Assembly: GCA_018713755.1 (NCBI GenBank)
Contig: DVOG01000135.1
Span: 1 to 11,568 of the forward strand
Length of the DNA stretch: 11,568 bases
Direction of reading: 5' to 3'
Origin: Candidatus Spyradosoma merdigallinarum
Lineage (GTDB): Bacteria; Verrucomicrobiota; Verrucomicrobiia; Opitutales; UBA953
The translations under genes were made by a program, and so were the position numbers. Of the stretch, positions 6,617-11,568 are shown in pieces; the first letter of the stretch is position 1, and each line of letters begins with the position of its first letter. The notes under the pieces were generated by a model that searched no databases, was not told the origin of the DNA, and worked only from the letters and a program-made list of their open reading frames with translations.

Positions 6617-7468
6617 ATGCCCGAATCTCTTTCCTCAGAAGAAAATCGCCGCGCGGACGAGGCTTCCGGCGATGCGGCGGAAACGTGCTTTTCGCAGTTC
6701 GCGCTGCGGCTCGGCTTTTTCGGGTTCGCGCTTTCGCTGCTCGCGCTGGTGTTTTTTTGGGTCCCGGGAGCGGGGCTCGCGCTTTGGATTTTCGGGCTGG
6801 CGCTGTCGCTTTTCGGATTGGCGCGCGCGCCGCGCGGCTTCGGGTTTTCGGGCGTTTTCGTCTCGGGCGTCGCGCTCGTGTTCATGTTCGTTTTTTCGGG
6901 CGGCGGAGAAGAGCTGTCGGAAAGGCGCGCCGCCGTCGCCGATGCTTCCGCGGCGTCCGCGGCTCCGCGCGGCGGGAAAAGCGCGGCGGGAACGGCGGAT
7001 TTTTCCGCGGCGGAAAGCGGGGCGGAAGCGCCGTCCGACGGCGTTCCCGCGGCGGAGGATTTTTCGCCTGCGGAGCCGTCGGCATCGGCGGGAACGGGTT
7101 CGGCGCCGGCTTCGGGCGCGTCGGTCGCGGCCGGAGGCGCGGCGGCGTCCGCGGGAACGGCGGGCGGGAACGATGCGCCTTTCGGGGTGCCGCCGCTGCC
7201 GGTCGCGGCGTTCGCGGAGATTTCTCGGGATCCGGCTTCGTGGCCGGACTCGGTGAAGCTTTCGCGCCCCCGCGTCATCACGCTTTGGGATGAGAAGCGG
7301 AAGGAAATCATGGGCAAGATGCTGATTCCCGCGGGAACGCGCGTGAAAGTGCTCGCGGTTTTTCCCGACGGCGCGCTGGAAGTGCTCGACCGCACGGGGC
7401 AGAAATTCAAGCTGCTCGCGGCGGACACGGATTTCGCCGAAGCTTTTCTCGTCGTGAATCCGTACTGA
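6617..7468 (+). CDS. Unrecognised membrane protein: three helices, Ala/Gly/Ser linker, C-terminal beta domain
   Basis: A 283-residue protein I cannot name. Residues 1-24 are a charged cytoplasmic head; three hydrophobic helices follow (about 27-49, 52-69, 75-95), with Gly-rich joins (VPGAGLALWIFGLALSLFGLAR) recalling the DUF4190-type bacterial membrane module. Residues 97-190 are a low-complexity linker of Ala, Gly, Ser, Pro and acidic residues. Residues 200-283 form a compact domain starting RDPASWPDSVKL, with IPAGTRVKVLAVFPDGALEVLD (237-258) and a closing TDF, which looks like an SH3-like beta barrel; I associate such tails with verrucomicrobial proteins, but this is inference. The start at 6617 avoids the overlap with hemC that the longer open frame would need. 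Five motif copies are crowded into the linker (6986-7171), read as AGT or VPA. It precedes purN by 91 bp. Confidence 0.78.
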   Translation: MPESLSSEENRRADEASGDAAETCFSQFALRLGFFGFALSLLALVFFWVPGAGLALWIFGLALSLFGLARAPRGFGFSGVFVSGVALVFMFVFSGGGEELSERRAAVADASAASAAPRGGKSAAGTADFSAAESGAEAPSDGVPAAEDFSPAEPSASAGTGSAPASGASVAAGGAAASAGTAGGNDAPFGVPPLPVAAFAEISRDPASWPDSVKLSRPRVITLWDEKRKEIMGKMLIPAGTRVKVLAVFPDGALEVLDRTGQKFKLLAADTDFAEAFLVVNPY

Positions 7469-7520
7469 TTTTTTTCGCGGGAACGCGGCGGAGGAATTTC
7501 CGTTTCCTTCGCTTTGCTCT

Positions 7521-7549
7521 TTGCTTTCGCGCGGGAATGCGCTTAAATT
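7521..7549 (+). promoter_or_regulatory. Candidate promoter close upstream of purN
   Basis: TTGCTT (7521-7526), a 17-base spacer and TAAATT (7544-7549) resemble a sigma-70 promoter. Ten bases separate TAAATT from the purN ATG at 7560, implying a leader of a few bases at most. No Shine-Dalgarno site is present, in keeping with that. Confidence 0.35.
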
Positions 7550-7559
7550 CTTCCGTCAT

Positions 7560-8135
7560 ATGAAATTCGCGATACTCGGATCCGGAACAGGAAGCAACGC
7601 GGAAGCGATTCTGAAGGCCTACCGCGCCGGCAGGCTCGGCAACGCCGTTCCCGTCGGCATTTTCTGCGACATTCCCGGAGCGAAGATTCTCGAACACGGG
7701 AAAACTTACGGCGTTCCCGCCGTGCAGCTCGACCCGGGGCCGTTCCGGACGAAATTTTCGCCGGAGCGCGAAGCCGCGTGGGCGCAGGCGATACGCGAGG
7801 CGGGCGCGGAGTGGATCGTGCTCGCGGGCTTCATGCGCGTGCTGAAGGCGCCGCTGCTGGACGCGTTCCCGGGGAAAATCATCAATTTGCATCCGTCGCT
7901 GCTGCCGTCGTTCCCGGGGCTCGACGGAATCGGGCAGGCGTGGCGCTGGGGCGTCGCGGTGAGCGGCTGCACGGTGCACTTCGTGAACGCGGCGCTCGAC
8001 GCGGGAACGATCATCGACCAGGCGGTCGTGCGGCGCGAAGCGACGGACACGCTCGAGACGTTCGCGCAGAAAATTCACGAGCAGGAGCACCGGCTGCTGC
8101 CCGACGTCATCCGGCGGCTTTCGATGCGGGCGTGA
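7560..8135 (+). CDS. purN: Phosphoribosylglycinamide formyltransferase (GAR transformylase)
   Basis: A 191-residue enzyme, close to the usual family length, that moves a formyl group from 10-formyltetrahydrofolate to glycinamide ribonucleotide, the third step of purine synthesis, in the cytoplasm. It has the phosphate-binding loop GSGTGSN (7-13), LAGFMRVL (88-95), the catalytic block INLHPSLLPSFPG (108-120) with Asn109 and His111, and SGCTVHFV followed by LDAGTIIDQ with the catalytic Asp147. The C-terminus IHEQEHRLLPDVI matches the family. An in-frame ATG at 7521 would add 13 residues with no family match and would precede the folded core, so 7560 is chosen. No other purine gene is adjacent; prmA follows after 83 bp on the same strand. 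One motif copy (7713-7720) encodes VPA and one (8001-8008) AGT. Confidence 0.96.
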   Translation: MKFAILGSGTGSNAEAILKAYRAGRLGNAVPVGIFCDIPGAKILEHGKTYGVPAVQLDPGPFRTKFSPEREAAWAQAIREAGAEWIVLAGFMRVLKAPLLDAFPGKIINLHPSLLPSFPGLDGIGQAWRWGVAVSGCTVHFVNAALDAGTIIDQAVVRREATDTLETFAQKIHEQEHRLLPDVIRRLSMRA

Positions 8136-8218
8136 CGTCCGCGCGCGCGTTCCCGCGGAAATTTTCCCGATTCTTTCTTTTTTCTCTCCGACGCATTCCT
8201 TTTGATTTCTTCCTGACC

Positions 8219-9118
8219 ATGATTGAAATACGCAGCGAAATCGACCGTTCCCTGGCGCAGCCGCTCGAGGATTTTTTCTGTGAGCTCGTGCGTTCGCCGT
8301 GGCTGATTTTTCATGAAAAAGTCGGCGCGCCGCATTTTCTGATGGGCTATTTCGACAGCGAAGCCGAGGCGTTGGACGCCTGGGCGGACCTGCGCAAGGC
8401 GTTCGGCATGCTTCCGGAGCGGCCGATCGTCGGCACGCTCGAAGACCGCGACTGGAAGGAAGCCTACAAGGCGAACCTGCATCCGTGGAACTGCGGGCGG
8501 CTGCACTGGGTGCCGGAATGGCGGCGCGCGGAGTATCCCGTTCCCGCGGGAGCGGCGGTCGTCTACTTCGACGCGGGACTGGCGTTCGGCACGGGCGATC
8601 ACCCGACGACGCGCCTGTGCGGGCAGAGACTCGTCGATTTCGCCGACGCGCGCGGGGACGCTTTCGCGCAGGCGTCCGTCGTCGACGCGGGCTGCGGGTC
8701 GGGCATTCTCGCCGTTTCCGCGGCGAAGCTCGGCTGCGGGCGGGTTTTCGGCTTTGACCGCGATCCCGAGGCGGTCGCGGTTTCCGAGGAAAACCGCGCG
8801 AAGAACGCGCTCCCGGAAAGCGCCGTGAATTTTTCCCGCGACGGGCTGGAAACCGGCCTGGCGCGCGCGGGGGCGGCGGATCTCGTGCTCGCGAACATCA
8901 TCAGCGACGTGCTCTGCATCTACGCGGAAAATCTGCTCGCCGCGGTGAAGAAAGGCGGCGTGCTCGCGCTCAGCGGCATTCTCGCGAGCGAACAGGAAAC
9001 GGTGCGGCGCGTTTTCGAACGCAGGGCGGACGCGATTTGGGGCGGCGGGAACGTGCGCTCCGACGGGCGCGTGATGGGCGAGTGGTCCGACGTCGCGCTT
9101 TTCCGCGGGAACGACTGA
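8219..9118 (+). CDS. prmA: Ribosomal protein L11 methyltransferase
   Basis: A 299-residue cytoplasmic methyltransferase that uses S-adenosylmethionine to methylate ribosomal protein L11. The N-terminal third (1-100) is the L11-recognition and linker part, with DWKEAYKANLHPW around 78-90. The catalytic part shows the family hallmark FGTGDHPTT (123-131), the SAM-binding VVDAGCGSGILAVSAAKLG (154-172), the acidic residue after the second strand in GFDRDPEAV (178-186), ANIISD (225-230) and SGIL (252-255). Length and order fit the family. No Shine-Dalgarno site precedes the ATG; the leader from 8160 is pyrimidine-rich. The 83-bp gap to purN holds one motif copy (8149-8156) and no clear terminator. 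Motif copies in the gene fall at 8540-8547, 9045-9052 and 9105-9112, the last two near the poorly conserved C-terminus. Confidence 0.95.
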   Translation: MIEIRSEIDRSLAQPLEDFFCELVRSPWLIFHEKVGAPHFLMGYFDSEAEALDAWADLRKAFGMLPERPIVGTLEDRDWKEAYKANLHPWNCGRLHWVPEWRRAEYPVPAGAAVVYFDAGLAFGTGDHPTTRLCGQRLVDFADARGDAFAQASVVDAGCGSGILAVSAAKLGCGRVFGFDRDPEAVAVSEENRAKNALPESAVNFSRDGLETGLARAGAADLVLANIISDVLCIYAENLLAAVKKGGVLALSGILASEQETVRRVFERRADAIWGGGNVRSDGRVMGEWSDVALFRGND

Positions 9119-9128
9119 GAAGGCCGCC

Positions 9129-9154
9129 GCGCGCTTTCCCGCGGGAGAGCGCGC
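9129..9154. terminator. Palindrome between convergent prmA and hemD
   Basis: The 26-base near-perfect palindrome pairs 9129-9140 with 9143-9154, with one G-T wobble, around a TCCCGCGGGA centre related to the dispersed motif. It fills most of the 39-bp gap between two convergent stops and could halt transcription from both sides. Neither strand has a T-tract after it, so a classic intrinsic terminator is not shown. Confidence 0.45.
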
Positions 9155-9157
9155 GCG

Positions 9158-9940
9158 TCAGTCCAGCAGCGCTTCGATCGCCTCGGCGATCGCTTCGGGC
9201 GTCGCGCGCGCGGCGACGGCGGCGACGGGAATGCCCGCCTGACGCAGGGCGGACGCGGTCGGCTCGCCGATGGCGACGGCGCGCGGGCGCACGGCGGATT
9301 TTTCCAGCCGTAGCGTCGGGGCCTGCATGACGAAGGAGCGCACGGCGCTCCCGCTGGCGAAGACGATGAAGTCCGCGCCGTTCGCGCGGAAATCGGCAAG
9401 GGCGGGGTGCGCGCTCACGTCCGCGGCGTCGGAAGCGTAGCACGGGAACGCGTCGACGATGGCGCGGGCTTCACCGGAAAGCCGGCGCGCGAGCGTGTCC
9501 GGGTTGCGGTTGCCCGTGACGAGGCAGACTTTGAGGTTTTCGAGGTCGTGGTCGGCGATGAGCTTGTCGGCGAGCGCCGCGCCGGTGTGTTCGTCGGGAA
9601 CGGTTTCGACTTCGAGATGCAGGTCTTCGACGGCTTTTTTCGTCGCGGGACCGACGCAGGCGATGCGGCAGGGGCCGAGCCAGCGCAGGTCCTTGAAGCG
9701 TTCGAAGAATTTTTTGAAGAAGCCGCGGACGCCGTTCGCGCTCGTGAACACGAGCCAGTCGTATTCGCCGATGGCGGAGAAGATTTCGTCGGCGACGGCC
9801 TCGTCCCCGTCGAGCGAGATTTCGATCAGCGGCATTTCGACGACGCCCGCGCCGCGCGCCTCGAGTTCGGCGCGCAGTCCGGCGTTATGTTCTTCGGGCC
9901 GCGTGACGACCACGCGGCGGTTCTGAAGTTTTTTCGGCAT
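9158..9940 (-). CDS. hemD: Uroporphyrinogen-III synthase
   Basis: A 260-residue cytoplasmic enzyme that closes hydroxymethylbilane into uroporphyrinogen III while flipping ring D, the step after HemC. The family is poorly conserved, but the pattern is clear: VVVTRPEEHNAGL (10-22), DWLVFTSANGVRGFF (61-75), CVGPATKKAVE (95-105), VTGNRNPDTLARRL (141-154), ADFIVFASGSAVRSF (189-203) and AIGEPTASALRQAG (223-236), giving two linked alpha/beta domains. Two starts are possible, 9940 (MPKK) and 9949 (MLLM); 9940 places the first strand at the usual distance, and neither has a Shine-Dalgarno site. The same frame stays open far upstream under sdhC and is not coding there. Within the gene I found no exact motif copy, only one-mismatch variants (for example near 9444 and 9597). 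Confidence 0.93.
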   Translation of the reverse strand: MPKKLQNRRVVVTRPEEHNAGLRAELEARGAGVVEMPLIEISLDGDEAVADEIFSAIGEYDWLVFTSANGVRGFFKKFFERFKDLRWLGPCRIACVGPATKKAVEDLHLEVETVPDEHTGAALADKLIADHDLENLKVCLVTGNRNPDTLARRLSGEARAIVDAFPCYASDAADVSAHPALADFRANGADFIVFASGSAVRSFVMQAPTLRLEKSAVRPRAVAIGEPTASALRQAGIPVAAVAARATPEAIAEAIEALLD

Positions 9941-9960
9941 GAGGAGCATTTTCGCAAGCA

Positions 9961-9974
9961 GTTCCCGCGGGAAC
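9961..9974. repeat. Full 14-base palindromic form of the dispersed motif
   Basis: GTTCCCGCGGGAAC is two motif copies overlapping head to head (9961-9968 and 9967-9974). It is the only exact full palindrome in the window and lies in the 249-bp divergent gap between hemD and sdhC, with further copies at 9999-10006 and 10101-10108. Its position 21 bases before the hemD start makes an operator role possible, but nothing shows one. Confidence 0.7.
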
Positions 9975-10088
9975 AAGAAATTTCTCGCGCGGCGGGGCGT
10001 TCCCGCGGCGGCGGAATTTTTCGTCGCGCGGGAGCGGCCGTTCCGTCTTGAAACTCGTTCTCGACAAGGATTCGGCGCGAAAAAGAGA

Positions 10089-10117
10089 TTGAAAAACCGC
10101 GCGGGAACGGGCAAATT
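10089..10117 (+). promoter_or_regulatory. Candidate promoter for the sdh operon
   Basis: TTGAAA (10089-10094), a 17-base spacer holding a motif copy (10101-10108) and CAAATT (10112-10117) resemble a sigma-70 promoter and would leave a leader of about 65 bases before sdhC. The leader's last 35 bases are AT-rich with no Shine-Dalgarno site. Confidence 0.35.
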
Positions 10118-10189
10118 TCTGCACGTCTCCGCGGGGGCTCCGCGCGGGACGCATTCCCTCCTTCCATTCTTACAAAACCTATCAAAAAT

Positions 10190-11125
10190 ATGAGCGAAAA
10201 ATGCTGTTGCCGCGTGCCGTCGGTGGTCAAGAAATATCTGATGGCAGTCACCGGTCTGATCCTCGTGCTGTTTCTGATTGTCCACGTGGTGGGCAATCTG
10301 CAGATGTTTCAGGCTCCGGAAAAAATCAACACGTATGCGCACTTGCTGCATAGTCTTCCGCCCGCCGCGCTTTGGGGCTTCCGGCTGTTCATGCTGCTGT
10401 GCTTCGTCGTGCATTTCGGCCTGGCGATCAAGCTGAAGATGGAAAATCTCGCGGCGCGCGGACCGGAAAAGTACGCGGCGAACGCGACGCGCTACGCGGC
10501 GTGGTCGGCGCGGATGATGATCATTTCCGGCGTCGTCGTGCTCGCGTTCGTGGTTTTCCACCTGCTGCAGTTCACGGTGTTCAAGGAAGCGGGGCTTTGC
10601 GACATGGCGGCGTATGAGAATGCGACGACGATTCAGGTCGCGGGCGACCACGGCTTTTTCGGCTATCTCGGGCTGCATTCCGGCGCGGAAAACTTTTCGG
10701 GAATGCCGCTGGAATACAAGGTGTTCGACGTTTACCAGATGGTTTACGACGCGTTCGCTAATCCGCTGATTTCGCTCTTCTACGTCGTCGGGATGCTTTG
10801 CCTTTTTTCGCACCTGTCGCACGGCGCGCACTCGATGTTCCAGTCCGTCGGTCTGCGCAACGAAAAGCTGCGCCCGATTTTCCGCGGGCTCGCGCTGGTC
10901 TACGCGATCGCCGTCTGCTTCGGGCTGATCGCCGTTCCCGCGGGCGTGCTGACGGGCGTCATCAAGCCGAATCCGAACAAGACGGCGCCGGTTGAGCTGC
11001 CGAGCTGCCCGCTCAAGGCTTGCCCGCTGCAGAACAGCGTTCCCGCGCAGGAAATCGTCGAGGCGGACATCGTCGAAGAGACGACGGTCGCCGTTCCCGC
11101 GGAAACCGCCGTTCCCGCGAAATAA
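10190..11125 (+). CDS. sdhC: Succinate dehydrogenase cytochrome b558 subunit
   Basis: A 311-residue inner-membrane protein that anchors the succinate dehydrogenase/fumarate reductase head, binds haem b and passes electrons to quinone. It matches the b558 family: VKKYLMAVTGLILVLFLIVHVVGNL (13-37), YAHLLHSLP (49-57), a helix with VVHFGLA (73-79), MIISGVVVLAFVVFHLLQF (110-128), a fourth helix at about 190-206 followed by SHLSHGAHSMFQSVGL (207-222), and a fifth helix (about 230-256). Haem-ligand candidates are His32, His75, His124 and one of His208, His211 or His214. After the last helix (about 260) comes a tail of some 50 residues containing CPLKACPL and Val-Pro-Ala repeats, longer than I expect for the family. 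The N-terminus has three consecutive cysteines (5-7). Motif copies occur only from 10934 on, three of them in the tail. sdhA follows after 27 bp. Confidence 0.94.
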   Translation: MSEKCCCRVPSVVKKYLMAVTGLILVLFLIVHVVGNLQMFQAPEKINTYAHLLHSLPPAALWGFRLFMLLCFVVHFGLAIKLKMENLAARGPEKYAANATRYAAWSARMMIISGVVVLAFVVFHLLQFTVFKEAGLCDMAAYENATTIQVAGDHGFFGYLGLHSGAENFSGMPLEYKVFDVYQMVYDAFANPLISLFYVVGMLCLFSHLSHGAHSMFQSVGLRNEKLRPIFRGLALVYAIAVCFGLIAVPAGVLTGVIKPNPNKTAPVELPSCPLKACPLQNSVPAQEIVEADIVEETTVAVPAETAVPAK

Positions 11126-11137
11126 TCCCGAAATTTT

Positions 11138-11143
11138 AAGGAG
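11138..11143 (+). promoter_or_regulatory. Shine-Dalgarno site of sdhA
   Basis: AAGGAG lies nine bases before the ATG at 11153 and fixes the sdhA start. It stands out because most genes in this window lack such a site. Confidence 0.85.
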
Positions 11144-11152
11144 AAAAAGAAA

Positions 11153-11568
11153 ATGAGTTCCAACGTTACTCCCGAAATTGAATTTGCTTCGAAGTGGCAG
11201 GCGGTCACGGATCCGAAAGAATTCGCCGCGACGATTTCCCGCATCCCCGACGGCCCGATCGCCGGCAAATGGGGCAAGCGCAAGTTCGAGTACAAGCTCG
11301 TCAATCCCGCGAACCGCCGCAAGTATCACGTGATCGTGGTCGGCTCCGGCCTGGCGGGCGGGGCCTGCGCCGCGTCGCTCGGCGAAATGGGCTTCAACGT
11401 GAGCTGCTTCTGCTACCAGGACAGCCCGCGGCGCGCGCACTCGATCGCCGCGCAGGGCGGGATCAACGCCGCGAAGAATTACCAGAACGACGGCGACTCG
11501 GTTTACCGGCTTTTCTACGACACGATTAAAGGCGGCGACTTCCGCGCGCGCGAAGCCAACGTTTACCG
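11153..11568 (+). CDS. sdhA: Succinate dehydrogenase flavoprotein subunit (N-terminal part)
   Basis: The first 138 residues of the catalytic flavoprotein of complex II, cut by the window edge. It oxidises succinate to fumarate with a covalently bound FAD. The FAD-binding strand-loop is VIVVGSGLAGGACAASLGEMG (60-80), and SPRRAHSIAAQGGINAAKNYQ (91-111) holds His96, the expected flavin-linked residue, followed by GDSVYRLFYDTIKGGDFRAREANVY. These stretches are close to the Bacteroidetes-type SdhA/FrdA. IPDGPIAGKW (31-40) and KLVNPANRRK (48-57) also match that group, while residues 1-30 look like an extra head. The gene lies 27 bp after sdhC, clearly in one operon, and sdhB is expected beyond the right edge. 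No motif copy is present. Confidence 0.97.
   Translation, partial: MSSNVTPEIEFASKWQAVTDPKEFAATISRIPDGPIAGKWGKRKFEYKLVNPANRRKYHVIVVGSGLAGGACAASLGEMGFNVSCFCYQDSPRRAHSIAAQGGINAAKNYQNDGDSVYRLFYDTIKGGDFRAREANVY

Larger units (their letters stand above)
35..11118. repeat. Dispersed motif CGTTCCCGC / GCGGGAACG, 51 core copies
   Basis: Hand count of the octamer GTTCCCGC: plus orientation at 35, 407, 945, 1230, 1661, 2073, 2217, 2225, 2472, 3014, 3656, 3840, 4038, 4175, 4720, 5814, 5854, 6207, 7043, 7713, 8149, 8540, 9961, 9999, 10934, 11039, 11093, 11111; minus orientation (GCGGGAAC) at 215, 668, 1625, 1685, 2306, 2765, 2991, 3480, 3788, 5565, 5599, 6378, 6986, 7088, 7151, 7164, 7332, 7477, 8001, 9045, 9105, 9967, 10101. 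In 46 of 51 the core is CGTTCCCGC and in 27 GCGTTCCCGC. One-mismatch variants are also frequent. Twelve copies are intergenic (about 1.1 kb in total) and 39 are in genes. The count was by eye, so an error of one or two is possible. Confidence 0.92.

Noticed and set aside
7469..7487. Terminator after the unknown membrane protein
   Set aside because: The T-run lies before rather than after the small hairpin on the plus strand, so the order is wrong.
7521..7559. Earlier purN start
   Set aside because: The extra 13 residues precede the conserved first strand and overlap the candidate promoter.
9941..9949. Alternative hemD start three codons earlier (MLLM)
   Set aside because: Possible, but it adds only three hydrophobic residues with no better ribosome site.
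35..11118. CRISPR array or tandem repeat as the source of the recurrent motif
   Set aside because: Spacing is irregular, copies lie inside unrelated genes in both orientations, and no cas genes are seen.
35..11118. Chi-like or FtsK-orienting polar sequence
   Set aside because: The two orientations are nearly equal (28 and 23); such sites are usually strand-skewed. A whole replichore would be needed to exclude it fully.
9941..11440. Open frame continuing upstream of hemD, antisense to sdhC and sdhA
   Set aside because: The translation is low-complexity with no family match and lies opposite clearly coding sdh genes.
1..11568. Mobile element, prophage, defence system, tRNA or riboswitch
   Set aside because: No transposase, integrase or phage genes, no terminal repeats, no cloverleaf and no known riboswitch core were seen; the genes are mostly core metabolism.

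Overview
The window looks like a chromosomal segment of a GC-rich member of the Verrucomicrobiota (GC about two thirds, judged by eye), plausibly an opitute-like lineage. Three things point there: a 955-residue protein matching the Verru_Chthon cassette protein A family, a small secreted protein ending in a PEP-CTERM anchor, and a succinate dehydrogenase of the cytochrome b558/Bacteroidetes type. No integrase, transposase, phage gene, CRISPR array, rRNA or tRNA was seen. The genus cannot be fixed from the sequence alone.

Layout. (1) 1-1518, minus strand: the ATPase and the start of the substrate-binding protein of a NitT/TauT/SsuABC-type ABC importer; the permease is not in the window. (2) 1672-4539, minus strand: the Verru_Chthon cassette A protein, a pseudopilin-like, membrane-anchored protein, here without its usual B, C and D partners nearby. 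(3) 4763-5512, plus strand, divergent from (2): the PEP-CTERM protein. (4) 5615-6490, minus strand: hemC, convergent with (3) and separated from it by a very strong two-way terminator. (5) 6617-9118, plus strand: an unrecognised three-helix membrane protein with an Ala/Gly/Ser linker, then purN and prmA. (6) 9158-9940, minus strand: hemD, convergent with prmA. (7) 10190-11568, plus strand: sdhC and the first part of sdhA, divergent from hemD.

How the genes fit together. Most of the content is core metabolism: two consecutive tetrapyrrole steps (HemC, HemD), a purine step (PurN), ribosomal protein L11 methylation (PrmA) and respiratory complex II (SdhC, SdhA). The haem in SdhC is one end use of the tetrapyrrole pathway. 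hemC and hemD point the same way but are split by three oppositely oriented genes.

The most striking signal is not a gene. The octamer GTTCCCGC (or its complement GCGGGAAC) occurs 51 times by hand count, about once per 227 bp, on both strands in nearly equal numbers (28 and 23). Base composition alone predicts about one. In 46 of the 51 copies it extends to CGTTCCCGC. It is about three times denser between genes than inside them, sits in flexible protein stretches as Val-Pro-Ala or Ala-Gly-Thr, and builds hairpins, including a perfect 16-bp inverted pair that forms the terminator between the PEP-CTERM gene and hemC. This resembles DNA uptake sequences of Neisseria and Pasteurellaceae, or HIP1 of cyanobacteria, and may be an undescribed genome-wide motif system in this lineage.
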